Positions 7,535 to 15,820 of a stretch of 64,000 nucleotides of DNA are shown here, piece by piece (position 1 is the stretch's first letter; each line of letters begins with the position of its first letter). The DNA comes from Clostridium sp. (GTDB lineage: Bacteria > Bacillota > Clostridia > Clostridiales > Clostridiaceae). Where the stretch lies: the NCBI RefSeq assembly GCF_026168755.1, contig NZ_JAPFDR010000007.1:1-64000 (forward strand), read 5' to 3'. The notes under the pieces are model-generated. The model did no database searches. It was not told the DNA's origin and saw nothing but the letters and a program-made list of their open reading frames with translations. Position numbers and translations under genes: made by a program.

Positions 7535-9205
7535 GTGAAGAAGATAGCTTTAGGTAATAGTGATTTCAAGACTTTAATTGAAGATGATAGATATTTTGTT
7601 GATAAGACTCTTTTAATAAAGGAGATATTAGAAGATTCAGCACAGATAATATTGATTGCAAGACCAAGACGTTTTGGAAAGACACTTAATTTATCAATGA
7701 TAAGATATTTTGTAGAAAGATGTGATGAAGATAGAAGACATCTTTTTAATAATCTTTTAATAGAAAAAGAAGAGATAATGAAAAAACAGGGAATATACCC
7801 TACCATATATTTAACATTTAAAGATGAAAAGCATGATAAATTTGAAGATTTTCAAATGAAATTAGCATTTTTTGTTTCAGAAATATATAAAAAACATTAC
7901 TACTTATATGAAAGTTTAACTTTTCAAGATGATAAAAACTATTTTGATAAAATTATTAATAGAGCAAGTACAAAGGCAGAGTTAGAGATGTCTTTGAAAA
8001 ATATGAGTAAATATCTTTATGATTATTATGGAGAAAAAGCTATTATCTTAATAGATGAATACGATACACCTATTCAACACAGTTATTTTTCAGGTATTTA
8101 TGATGAGACAATAGGGTTTATGAGAAACTTTCTTTCAAATACATTAAAAGATAATATATATTTAGAAAAGGCAGTTTTAACTGGAATACTTATAGTAGCA
8201 AGGGAAAGTATATTTTCAGGTCTTAATAATTTGAAGGTATGTACTATTCTTAAACATGCTTATTCTGATAAATTTGGCTTTACAGAATATGAAATAGAAA
8301 AAATGCTAAATTATTTTGATGTAGTAGAAGAAAAGGAAGAGTTTAAAAAGTGGTATAACGGATATATTTTTGGTGATACAGTAATTTATAATCCTTGGTC
8401 AGTATTATGTTATTTAGATGATAAAAATAATGGATTTATGCCTTATTGGGTAAATACATCAGAAAATAAAATTATAAAAACTATATTATCTAAGGGGAGC
8501 GAGGGATTAAAAAAATCCTTTGAGGAGCTTCTTAGGGGAAATACTATAGAAACTACTATAGATGAAAATGTAATTATGGCAGATATTGAAGCTAATGAAA
8601 ATAATATCTGGAGCTTCTTACTATTATCAGGATATTTAAAGGTAGTTGGGAAGCGAAGAGAAAATAATAAGGCTTATTACACTTTATCAATTCCTAATAT
8701 AGAAGTAAAATTTATGTACCAAAAAATGATCGAAGAATGGCAAGGTGAAAGCTATATAGCATCAGAATATAATGAAATGTTAAAGGCTTTAATAAACTTT
8801 GATTATGAAGTTTTTGAAGAAATATTTATAGATTATGTAGAAAAGTCATTAAGTTATTTTGATGTATCAGGTGAAGAACCAGAAAGGGTATATCATAGTT
8901 TTGTTTTAGGTATGTTAGTATCTTTAAATAATACACATTATGTTTTATCTAATAGAGAATCGGGATATGGAAGATATGATGTAATGGTAATTCCAAAAGA
9001 TATAAGTAGGCTAGGGATTATAATAGAGTTTAAAAGAGCAAGAAGAACTAATAAAAAGACAATAGAACAGTTAATAGAAGAGGCAAAGACACAAATAGAA
9101 GAGAAAAAATATGAAACAGAGCTTTTAAATAGGGGAATAACAAATATTAAAAAATTAGTTATAGTATTTAAAGGCAAAGAAGTTTGTGTTAATGATGTAA
9201 CTTAA
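7535..9205 (+). CDS. AAA-ATPase-like protein with C-terminal PD-(D/E)XK nuclease domain
   Basis: This 556-residue protein matches the AAA_ATPase_like / DUF1703 architecture common in clostridia and Bacteroides. The N-terminal signature GNSDFKTLIEDDRYFVDKT is followed by a variant Walker A, ARPRRFGKT, at residues 42-50. Walker B (AIILIDEYDTPI) is near residue 170. The C-terminal nuclease-like motif RYDVMVIP...GIIIEFK is near residues 480-500. The GTG start at 7535 follows AGAAAGAAGGTG, and an extended -10 (TGATATAAT) lies at 7472-7480. The role is unknown; members occur in many copies per genome and are suspected mobile or defence-related. A large imperfect palindrome begins three bases after the stop. 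Confidence 0.82.
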   Translation: MKKIALGNSDFKTLIEDDRYFVDKTLLIKEILEDSAQIILIARPRRFGKTLNLSMIRYFVERCDEDRRHLFNNLLIEKEEIMKKQGIYPTIYLTFKDEKHDKFEDFQMKLAFFVSEIYKKHYYLYESLTFQDDKNYFDKIINRASTKAELEMSLKNMSKYLYDYYGEKAIILIDEYDTPIQHSYFSGIYDETIGFMRNFLSNTLKDNIYLEKAVLTGILIVARESIFSGLNNLKVCTILKHAYSDKFGFTEYEIEKMLNYFDVVEEKEEFKKWYNGYIFGDTVIYNPWSVLCYLDDKNNGFMPYWVNTSENKIIKTILSKGSEGLKKSFEELLRGNTIETTIDENVIMADIEANENNIWSFLLLSGYLKVVGKRRENNKAYYTLSIPNIEVKFMYQKMIEEWQGESYIASEYNEMLKALINFDYEVFEEIFIDYVEKSLSYFDVSGEEPERVYHSFVLGMLVSLNNTHYVLSNRESGYGRYDVMVIPKDISRLGIIIEFKRARRTNKKTIEQLIEEAKTQIEEKKYETELLNRGITNIKKLVIVFKGKEVCVNDVT

Positions 9206-9207
9206 CT

Positions 9208-9470
9208 AAATTGTTCGTTAGAGCTTGAATGCCGTGATGACGAAAATTAATGATATTACCTCCAGGAATTGTGTAATTTTCGTTAAGAATTTATATCTTT
9301 CTTTCCATAAAAACTGCTAAAGCTTCGAAAGTCACTTCGCTCCCTCAGCTTCTTAACTCAGTTTTTATTCCAAGAAAGATTAAATTCTAAAACTTAATTA
9401 CAATATTCCTTCCAATAATATCATTAATTTTTCTTTATCACTGGCTTTAAAGCTAAAAGATACAATTTTC
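9208..9470. repeat. 263-bp imperfect palindrome, MITE-like element
   Basis: The left arm at about 9208-9316 and right arm at about 9358-9470 are reverse complements over more than 100 bases with small gaps. Landmarks are AAATTGT at both outer ends, AAAATTAATGATATTA at 9244-9259 versus its complement near 9414-9429, and AAAAACTG / CAGTTTTT next to the centre. A loop of about 40 bases (AAGTCACTTCGCTCCCTCAG) separates them. No ORF is inside. The size, symmetry and absence of coding suggest a miniature inverted-repeat element. It begins immediately after the stop at 9205. Confidence 0.7.
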
Positions 9471-9516
9471 TGTGTGACCACCTTAAAAGTTAACGACTTC
9501 TGCTATATTTTATACA

Positions 9517-9545
9517 TTGACTTATAAAAAATTCAATGCTAGAAT
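9517..9545 (+). promoter_or_regulatory. Sigma-A-type promoter of the marR gene
   Basis: TTGACT at 9517-9522 and TAGAAT at 9540-9545 are separated by 17 bases. The operator-like palindrome starts at the last base of the -10 box and covers the expected transcription start. Confidence 0.75.
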
Positions 9546-9562
9546 ACATAGTGTGCTATGTA
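9545..9562. promoter_or_regulatory. Operator-like palindrome 1 (TACATAG-N4-CTATGTA)
   Basis: TACATAG at 9545-9551 and CTATGTA at 9556-9562 form a perfect inverted repeat over the start site of the marR promoter. The same half-sites and spacing recur at 10044-10061 before the ABC exporter. That is the expected arrangement for MarR autoregulation plus control of the target. Confidence 0.75.
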
Positions 9563-9578
9563 ATGAGGAGGATGAAAA

Positions 9579-10022
9579 ATGAGAAACTTTGATCCAAAAG
9601 AACATGTAGGTCTGTTAATAAAATTCATAAATGGAAGAGTTAACACTAAAATTAATAAAAACCTTGTAGAATTTAATCTAACAGGTGTACAACATGAGAT
9701 TTTATGCTTCATAAATAGAAATGAGCATGAAAGAGATGTGTTTCAAAAGGATATAGAGAAATGTTTAAAGTTGACTAATCCTACTGTAACAGGCATAGTA
9801 AAAAGGTTAGAAGAAAAAGAAATGATAGTTAGATGTCCAAGTAGTGATGATGCTAGATATAAATGCCTTCATGTAACTGAAAAAGGAAGAGAGGTTATAT
9901 GCAAAAGCTTTAAATTTGGATCAGAGAATATAGAAAAGCAGTTAGTTAAAGGCATGAGTGATGAAGAAGTAAAAATGTTAAAAGACTTATTATATAGATC
10001 ATTAAAAAATATGGAGGAGTAA
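9579..10022 (+). CDS. MarR family transcriptional regulator
   Basis: The 147-residue protein shows the MarR winged helix: FNLTGVQHEILCFINRN, DIEKCLKLTNPTVTGIVKRLEEK for the recognition helix, and the wing around CPSSDDARYKCLHVTEKGR with the conserved D-x-R. MarR dimers repress nearby efflux genes and release on ligand binding. It precedes a two-subunit ABC exporter, and identical palindromes sit before both, so it very likely controls both transcripts. ATG 9579 follows GAGGAGG. The ligand cannot be read from the sequence. Confidence 0.9.
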   Translation: MRNFDPKEHVGLLIKFINGRVNTKINKNLVEFNLTGVQHEILCFINRNEHERDVFQKDIEKCLKLTNPTVTGIVKRLEEKEMIVRCPSSDDARYKCLHVTEKGREVICKSFKFGSENIEKQLVKGMSDEEVKMLKDLLYRSLKNMEE

Positions 10023-10041
10023 TCCTCTTATTTTTAATTTA

Positions 10042-10063
10042 AATACATAGTTACCTATGTATT
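10042..10063. promoter_or_regulatory. Operator-like palindrome 2 before the ABC exporter
   Basis: AATACATAG-TTAC-CTATGTATT is perfectly symmetric and shares TACATAG-N4-CTATGTA with the site at 9545. It lies in the 179-base gap between marR and the first exporter gene. No clear -35/-10 pair was assigned here. Confidence 0.72.
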
Positions 10064-10201
10064 ATTAAAATTTAATTAAATTTGTTAAGGAGCATAAAAG
10101 TTGATGCACAAAATATAGCTTTGCATCATCAAAAAGTGTTTATATAAAAATAAAAAATCGATATACAAATAAGTATATTGAATGAAAAGGAGAGGTGAAC
10201 T

Positions 10202-11935
10202 ATGATAAAAAAATTAGCTCCATATATGAAAAAATATAAAACTCCATTAATTTTAGGTGTTTTATGTGCGGCATTAGAAGCTATTTTTGAATTATTAATA
10301 CCATTAGTAATGGCACAAATAGTTGACGTTGGTATTTCTTCAGGAGATACAGGTTACACAATAAAAATGGGATTATTAATGGTTGTTATGGCAGCTATAT
10401 CATTAAGCTTTGGTATTGGATTATCAAAGTTTTCAGCTATAGCAGGTCAAGGGTTTGGTGCAGAACTTAGACAAGCAGAATATGAAAAAATTCAAACTTA
10501 TTCTTTTAATAATATTGAAAAGTTTAGCACTGCATCATTAATTACAAGATTAACTACAGATATTACAATGATACAAAACTCATTAACAATGGGAATAAAG
10601 ATTTTAGTTAGAGCTCCTATGATGCTTATAGTGGCTTGTATTCTTTCAGTTACAATTAGTCCTCAACTAGCAATGATATTCTTAGTATCTATGCCAGTTC
10701 TTACTATTTCAATTGCTCTTATAATAAAAAATGTTAAGCCAAAATTTGAAGCAATGCAAAAGAAGATTGATAACTTAAATACTACAGTACAAGAGAACTT
10801 AATTGGTATAAGAGTTGTTAAATCTTTTGTTAGACGTAATAAGGAAAAAGAAAAATTCAAAGCAAGTAATGATGATTTATTACAAGCTTCAGAAGGAGCA
10901 TTTGGTATAGTTGTTTTAAATATGCCAGTTATGCAAGGGGTTTTATTTGCTAGTATTATAGGTATTCTTTGGTTTGGTGGAAACATGGTTCATGCAGGTA
11001 CATTAACAGTTGGTAAGCTTACAAGTTTCTTCACTTATTCTTTTCAAATTCTAATGTCTCTTATGTTACTTTCAATGGTTCTTATGATGCTATCAAGAGC
11101 AGTTGCATCAGCACAACGTATAATTGAAGTTTTAGAAGAAGAACCAGATATTAGAGATCCAGCTAATCCAGTAACAGAAGTTAGAGATGGAGAAATTGAA
11201 TTCAGAAATGTTAACTTCAAGTATGAAGATGATAGTGATGAAAACAACTTAGAAGGAATTAATATCAAAATAAAAGCTGGTGAAACCATTGGTATAATTG
11301 GAAGCACAGGTTCAGGTAAGTCAAGCTTGGTTCAACTTATACCAAGACTTTATGATGCAACTGAAGGTGAAGTTTTTGTTGGTGGAGTTAATGTTAAGAA
11401 TTATCACATAGAAACTTTAAGAAATGAAGTTGCTATGGTACTTCAAAAGAATACATTATTCTCAGGAACTATTAAGGAAAACCTTATGTGGGGTAATGAA
11501 AATGCCACTGATGCAGAAATTGAAGCAGCAGCCGCATCAGCATGTGTTGATGAATTTATTGACAGGCTTCCAGGAAGATACGATATGCACTTAGAACAAG
11601 GTGGAGTTAACGTATCTGGTGGACAAAAACAAAGACTTTGTATAGCAAGAGCTATATTAAAGCAACCTAAGGTATTAATCTTAGATGACAGTACAAGTGC
11701 TGTTGATACAGCAACTGATGCTAAGATTAGAAAAGCATTTGCAGAAGATTTAAAAGATACTACTAAGATAATAATTGCACAAAGAGTTAATTCTGTAGCT
11801 ACTGCAGATAAGATTATCGTTATGGATTATGGTAAGATAAGTGCAATGGGAACTCATGATGAGTTAATGGAAAGTAGTGAAATTTATAAAGATGTATACA
11901 AATCTCAACAGGAAGGGGTGGGTTTACGTGAATAA
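10202..11935 (+). CDS. ABC exporter half-transporter, degenerate-site subunit (heterodimeric multidrug type)
   Basis: The 577-residue protein has six N-terminal membrane helices followed by an ATPase domain with Walker A GSTGSGKSS and signature VSGGQKQR. Walker B ends LILDDS instead of the usual DE, and the switch motif is AQR instead of AHR. Loss of the catalytic Glu and His is the mark of the degenerate-site subunit of heterodimeric exporters such as TM287/288, LmrCD and BmrCD. The partner follows with an overlap of eight bases. ATG 10202 follows GGAGAGGTG. Control by the upstream MarR protein is likely. Substrate unknown, probably drugs or lipids. Confidence 0.9.
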   Translation: MIKKLAPYMKKYKTPLILGVLCAALEAIFELLIPLVMAQIVDVGISSGDTGYTIKMGLLMVVMAAISLSFGIGLSKFSAIAGQGFGAELRQAEYEKIQTYSFNNIEKFSTASLITRLTTDITMIQNSLTMGIKILVRAPMMLIVACILSVTISPQLAMIFLVSMPVLTISIALIIKNVKPKFEAMQKKIDNLNTTVQENLIGIRVVKSFVRRNKEKEKFKASNDDLLQASEGAFGIVVLNMPVMQGVLFASIIGILWFGGNMVHAGTLTVGKLTSFFTYSFQILMSLMLLSMVLMMLSRAVASAQRIIEVLEEEPDIRDPANPVTEVRDGEIEFRNVNFKYEDDSDENNLEGINIKIKAGETIGIIGSTGSGKSSLVQLIPRLYDATEGEVFVGGVNVKNYHIETLRNEVAMVLQKNTLFSGTIKENLMWGNENATDAEIEAAAASACVDEFIDRLPGRYDMHLEQGGVNVSGGQKQRLCIARAILKQPKVLILDDSTSAVDTATDAKIRKAFAEDLKDTTKIIIAQRVNSVATADKIIVMDYGKISAMGTHDELMESSEIYKDVYKSQQEGVGLRE

Positions 11936-13943
11936 GGATAAGAATAATATGTCTCAAGGACAAGCTGCGCCAGGTAAAGGTGGTAAAAAGCCAGGACCTC
12001 CAAAGCCTAAAAATATGAAAAAGACATTAAGAACATTAATGAGTTACTTAGGTAAGTATAAATTACAGTTAGCTATAGTAATGGTATTAATAATTGTAAA
12101 TTCATTTGCAATGATAGCAGGATCATATTTCTTAAAACCATTAGTAAATAATTATATATTACCGGGTGATTTTGCAGGACTTGCTAAGATGTTAGTATTA
12201 TTAGGAGCAATCTTTGGATTAGGAGCAATTGCTTCTTATGGATATGCAAGATTAATGGTTCATGTAGCACAAAATACTATTAGTAATATAAGAACAGATT
12301 TATTTAATAAAATGCAAGAGCTTCCTATTAAGTACTTTGATAGAAATACTCATGGTGACTTAATGAGTTTATATACTAATGATATAGACAATGTAAGTGA
12401 AGCCTTAAACAACAGTTTTACAAATATATTAGCTTCAGGACTTACATTTGTAGGAATGATAATAATGATGGCTGTTTTAAGTCCAATGCTAATTATAATA
12501 ACAGTAACATTCTTAGCAATAATGATATTTGTTATAACTAAAGTTGGTGCTAAGAGTAAGTATTACTTTGGAATGCAACAAAAGCAAATTGGTAAATTAA
12601 ATGGTTATGTTGAAGAAATGATAGAAGGACAAAAAGTAATTAAAGTATTCTGTCATGAAGATGAGGCAATTGAAGATTTCAGAAAGCACAATGAAGAGTT
12701 AAGAAAAGCTTCAACAGGAGCACAAACATTTGGTGGATATATGATGCCGATGTTAGGAAACCTTTCTCATATGAACTATGCAGTAACATGTTGTGTTGGT
12801 GGATTGCTTACAATTGCAGGAGCATTTGATCTTGGTTCACTAGTTTCATATTTACAATATACTAAGCAAGTAGCTAACCCAATTGCTCAAGTTTCTCAAC
12901 AAGTAAATGTAATTTTAGCAGCACTAGCAGGGGCTGAAAGAATATTTGCAGCTTTAGAAGAAGAAGTTGAAGTTGATGAAGGTAAAGTTACTTTAATAAG
13001 AGTTGAAGTTAAAGAAGATGGTAAATTAGTTGAAACTGACAAGTATACAGGTCACTGGGCTTGGAAGGTGCCTGCATCAGTAGTAAGAAAAATAAAAAAT
13101 GAAGAAAATTACGATTTGATATCAGAAATGGCAGCAACATCTATAAAATCAGGAGATTCTCAATTAGAGTCAGCAGCTGCATTAACTGATGAAGCAATAT
13201 TAGTAGAACTTACTGGAGATGTTAGATTCAAGAATGTTGTCTTTGGATATAATGAAGAAAAGACAGTATTAAAGGATATTAGCTTATTTGCTAAGCCAGG
13301 ACAAAAGATTGCTTTTGTTGGATCAACAGGAGCTGGTAAAACTACAATTACTAACTTAATAAATAGATTCTATGAAATCAATTCAGGTACAATTACTTAT
13401 GATGGAATAGATGTTAAGGATATTAAGAAAGATGATTTAAGAAGATCATTAGGAATAGTTCTTCAAGATACTCACTTATTTACTGGTACAATAGCTGATA
13501 ATATCAGATATGGTAACTTAAATGCAACTGATGAAGAAGTTAAAGCAGCGGCTAAGCTTGCAAATGCTCATACATTTATTAAGCATTTACCACATGGATA
13601 TGATACAGTTATTACTGGTGATGGTGAAGGGTTATCTCAAGGACAAAGACAATTACTTGCTATTGCAAGAGCTGCAATTGCTAATCCACCAGTTTTAATA
13701 ATGGATGAAGCAACAAGTTCAATAGATACAAGAACTGAAAAACTTATTGCAGAAGGTATGGATAAGCTTATGGAAGGAAGAACTGTTTTTGTAATTGCGC
13801 ACAGACTTTCTACTATTAAGAATTCTCATGCAATAATGGTTCTTGAGCAAGGTGAAATAATTGAAAGAGGAAATCATGATTCTTTATTAGAAGAAAAGGG
13901 AAGATACTATCAATTATATACTGGAAAAGCAGAATTAGATTAG
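11928..13943 (+). CDS. ABC exporter half-transporter, catalytic-site subunit
   Basis: The 671-residue partner has six membrane helices and an intact catalytic set: Walker A GSTGAGKTT, Walker B LIMDEATSS and switch IAHRLSTI. Its signature is LSQGQ rather than LSGGQ, which would complete the degenerate site of the heterodimer. About 85 extra residues (KYTGHWAWKVPASV region) lie between the membrane and ATPase domains, an insertion I recall from this firmicute subfamily. GTG 11928 is the likely start, with GGAAGGGGTGGG just upstream, and overlaps the previous gene by eight bases, implying translational coupling. A Gly/Pro/Lys-rich tail precedes the first helix. Confidence 0.9.
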   Translation: MNKDKNNMSQGQAAPGKGGKKPGPPKPKNMKKTLRTLMSYLGKYKLQLAIVMVLIIVNSFAMIAGSYFLKPLVNNYILPGDFAGLAKMLVLLGAIFGLGAIASYGYARLMVHVAQNTISNIRTDLFNKMQELPIKYFDRNTHGDLMSLYTNDIDNVSEALNNSFTNILASGLTFVGMIIMMAVLSPMLIIITVTFLAIMIFVITKVGAKSKYYFGMQQKQIGKLNGYVEEMIEGQKVIKVFCHEDEAIEDFRKHNEELRKASTGAQTFGGYMMPMLGNLSHMNYAVTCCVGGLLTIAGAFDLGSLVSYLQYTKQVANPIAQVSQQVNVILAALAGAERIFAALEEEVEVDEGKVTLIRVEVKEDGKLVETDKYTGHWAWKVPASVVRKIKNEENYDLISEMAATSIKSGDSQLESAAALTDEAILVELTGDVRFKNVVFGYNEEKTVLKDISLFAKPGQKIAFVGSTGAGKTTITNLINRFYEINSGTITYDGIDVKDIKKDDLRRSLGIVLQDTHLFTGTIADNIRYGNLNATDEEVKAAAKLANAHTFIKHLPHGYDTVITGDGEGLSQGQRQLLAIARAAIANPPVLIMDEATSSIDTRTEKLIAEGMDKLMEGRTVFVIAHRLSTIKNSHAIMVLEQGEIIERGNHDSLLEEKGRYYQLYTGKAELD

Positions 13944-13955
13944 ACAAAATTCGGG

Positions 13956-14000
13956 CTGCCTCCGGGGAACAACCATTATATGGTTGTTCCCCGGAGGCAG
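13956..14000. repeat. REP-like GC-rich palindrome (copy D)
   Basis: CTGCCTCCGGGGAACAACCA at 13956-13975 pairs perfectly with 13981-14000. The CCTCCGGGG core is shared with copies A-C, while the inner arm sequence differs. It lies 12 bases after the exporter operon, about 8 kb from the transposase gene. Confidence 0.85.
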
Positions 14001-14015
14001 ACCCATATTTTGTAA

Positions 14016-14067
14016 AAAAAGTTCCTAAGAGAAAAGGAATAATAACTTTTTCTCTTAGGAACTTTTT
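14016..14067. terminator. Bidirectional terminator between ABC exporter and repeat-protein gene
   Basis: Perfect 20-base arms (14016-14035 and 14048-14067) have A-runs on the left and T-runs on the right, so the hairpin can end transcripts from both converging genes. Confidence 0.88.
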
Positions 14068-14100
14068 AAATTCTAGTAATTATCGCTAGAACTAGAAGCT

Positions 14101-14943
14101 TTAATTGCTTTCAGATTCAGAGTTGCTATTTGAATCAGAGCCACCGCCAGAGTTAGAGCCACCGCCAGAGTTAGAATCGCCACCAGATCCAGAACCACCA
14201 CCAGAGTTAGAGTCACCGCCAGAGTTAGAGTCACCGCCAGAGTTAGAACCACCACCAGATTCAGAATCACCACCAGAGTTAGAATCACCGCCAGATCCAG
14301 AACCACCACCAGAGTTAGAATCACCACCAGAGTTAGAATCACCACCAGAGTTAGAACCACCGCCAGAGTTAGAACCACCACCAGAGTTAGAGCCACCACC
14401 AGAGTTAGAATCACCGCCAGAGTTAGAACCACCACCAGAGTTAGAATCACCGCCAGAGTTAGAACCACCACCAGAGTTAGAACCACCACCAGAGTTAGAG
14501 CCACCACCAGGGTTAGAGCCACCACCAGAGTTAGAGTCACCACCAGGGTTAGAACCACCGCCAGAGTTAGAGTCACCACCAGAGTTAGAACCATTTCCTG
14601 AACTAGAATCAGGTTTAATAATATCTAGATCTGAACTATTTACATCTTCATACTCTTCATAACTATTATATTGTGAATCAGTATCAGAATCAGTAGTAGT
14701 ATATTCATCTTCATAATCATAATTATTAATATTTTCGACTTTTGGTAAGTCCTCAACTACAACTTCTTCATCTGGAATATATGCTTCAATTTCTTCATCC
14801 AATATAGGAGATTTTTCTTTGAAAGCAAGTGAAGTGTTAGTAGCTGAATTTGCTTGTATAACATTAATTGCAAAAATTGAAATAATAGCAACTAACAAAA
14901 AAACAATATAAATATTTTGAAATTTTTTCGATTTAAAATTCAT
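14101..14943 (-). CDS. Membrane-anchored or secreted Gly/Ser-rich hexapeptide-repeat protein
   Basis: The 280-residue protein begins with a basic stretch and one hydrophobic helix (IYIVFLLVAIISIFAINVI), a signal peptide or anchor. An acidic linker of about 90 residues follows (DEEIEAYIPDEEVVVED). Next come about 25 tandem units of N-S-G-G-(G/D)-S, and a short Ser/Asn/Glu tail. No LPXTG motif or other sorting signal is present. Each unit is encoded by 18 bases, so copy number can change without a frameshift. GAGGAG precedes ATG 14943. Function unknown; an extended flexible surface stalk or exosporium-type filament is possible. Confidence 0.8.
   Translation of the reverse strand: MNFKSKKFQNIYIVFLLVAIISIFAINVIQANSATNTSLAFKEKSPILDEEIEAYIPDEEVVVEDLPKVENINNYDYEDEYTTTDSDTDSQYNSYEEYEDVNSSDLDIIKPDSSSGNGSNSGGDSNSGGGSNPGGDSNSGGGSNPGGGSNSGGGSNSGGGSNSGGDSNSGGGSNSGGDSNSGGGSNSGGGSNSGGGSNSGGDSNSGGDSNSGGGSGSGGDSNSGGDSESGGGSNSGGDSNSGGDSNSGGGSGSGGDSNSGGGSNSGGGSDSNSNSESESN
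14140..14589. repeat. 18-bp tandem repeat array (about 25 units)
   Basis: The coding array of the Gly/Ser-rich protein consists of near-identical 18-base units such as CCACCACCAGAGTTAGAA on the plus strand. Third-position variation is limited, pointing to recent expansion by slippage or recombination. Long open frames on both strands are a by-product. Confidence 0.9.
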
Positions 14944-15097
14944 AATTTAAATTCTCCTCATAAGATAAATAATTATTTTACATTAAATAATATTCTATAA
15001 ATTGAAAAAAAATCCTCTAAAAAGTTAAGAGTGATTACTTATTTTTTCATTATAAATAAGGCTTACTATGAAAATAAAGTAAAAAATGGTGTAATTA

Positions 15098-15124
15098 TAT
15101 GAAATCAATTCAGGTATAATTACT
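15098..15124 (+). repeat. 27-base copy of an ABC exporter coding segment
   Basis: This stretch matches 13371-13397 (inside the ABC subunit, residues EINSGTI) at 26 of 27 bases. It lies in non-coding sequence after the repeat-protein gene. It may be a leftover of a duplication or of gene conversion. Confidence 0.5.
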
Positions 15125-15134
15125 GTAATTTTAG

Positions 15135-15508
15135 GAAGTTTCTTAAGATTCTTTTGGTAATATGAACATTTAGAATTATTACATTTATGTATTTTAAAGT
15201 GCTTGCGTTGCTTTTGTTTCGTAAGCGTAGCATCACAATAAGGACAAATAAAGACTATTGGTTTAGTTGCGTAATTAGTTTCTTTGAATGGAAGATTACA
15301 AACCTTGCATTTATATTGACCTTTATTACCATTATTATCATAAATATATTCATGGGGTGCACCACATTTAGGACACTTAATTTTTTCAGGAATAGACTTA
15401 CCATTCCGTCTTTGGACGGGTTTTACGGTCTTATTATATTTATGTTTGTAATAAGCGCAAAGGAATTTATAATCTACTTGTTCAAATTTAAGATTAGCGT
15501 AGAAAACT
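15135..15508 (-). pseudogene. Fragment of a zinc-ribbon DDE transposase N-terminus
   Basis: The minus strand encodes a coherent segment with no start codon in frame: KFEQVDYKFLCAYYKHKYN, then KTVKPVQRRNGKSIPEKIKC, and two zinc ribbons (CPKCGAPHEYIYDN...CKVC and CPYCDATL...KCNNSKC). This matches the N-terminal region of a common clostridial IS transposase. A stop lies just before the segment on the 5' side, and the DDE catalytic domain is absent, with unrelated sequence after YYQKNLKKLP. It is an inactive remnant. Confidence 0.7.
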
Positions 15509-15533
15509 TTACACTAACAGAAATGAAGAGGGG

Positions 15534-15671
15534 GTAACTTCAAGAGAACAACAAAAGAAAGAGTTAATAAATAAAGTTAAAAATTAAAAAAAACAAGGTT
15601 TAAAACAAGTAGAAATAGCTGATAAATTAGGAATAACAAAAGGTACAGTAAGTAAGTATTTAAAACTATAA
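15534..15671 (+). pseudogene. Broken small helix-turn-helix protein
   Basis: The frame reads VTSREQQKKELINKVKN, a TAA stop, then KKQGLKQVEIADKLGITKG followed by TVSKYLKL and a stop. The second part is a clear helix-turn-helix. The ATG expected before TSREQ reads GTA. One internal stop and no start indicate decay of a small DNA-binding protein, possibly from a mobile element. Confidence 0.55.
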
Positions 15672-15820
15672 TAAAAAAGTTTCCTGAAATGGGTCTTTAT
15701 AAATATGTGTTTCTTTGCCTAGTAGCTATTTTTAGTTTCTCCTATAGTTGTAAATTATGTTATACTATATTGTATTTATATTTATATTTATACTAGAAAT
15801 TAACAAGGAGAAACTAGCTT

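Noticed and set aside
10090..10120. Five-codon leader peptide (TTG/ATG before CACAAAATATAG) upstream of the ABC exporter
   Set aside because: A ribosome-like GGAG precedes it, but the peptide is too short and no attenuator structure supports translation-coupled control.
14073..14594. Second minus-strand frame of hydrophobic VVLTL repeats
   Set aside because: A frame-shifted reading of the same repeat array, with its stop inside the terminator region and no start signal.
14105..14662. Long plus-strand frame (Pro/Glu/Ser repeats) opposite the Gly/Ser-rich gene
   Set aside because: It is the mirror reading of the 18-bp repeat; it lacks a ribosome site and runs over the bidirectional terminator side of the real minus-strand gene.
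15187..15537. Plus-strand 116-residue frame
   Set aside because: It lies opposite a clear zinc-ribbon transposase fragment and has no matching family or ribosome site.
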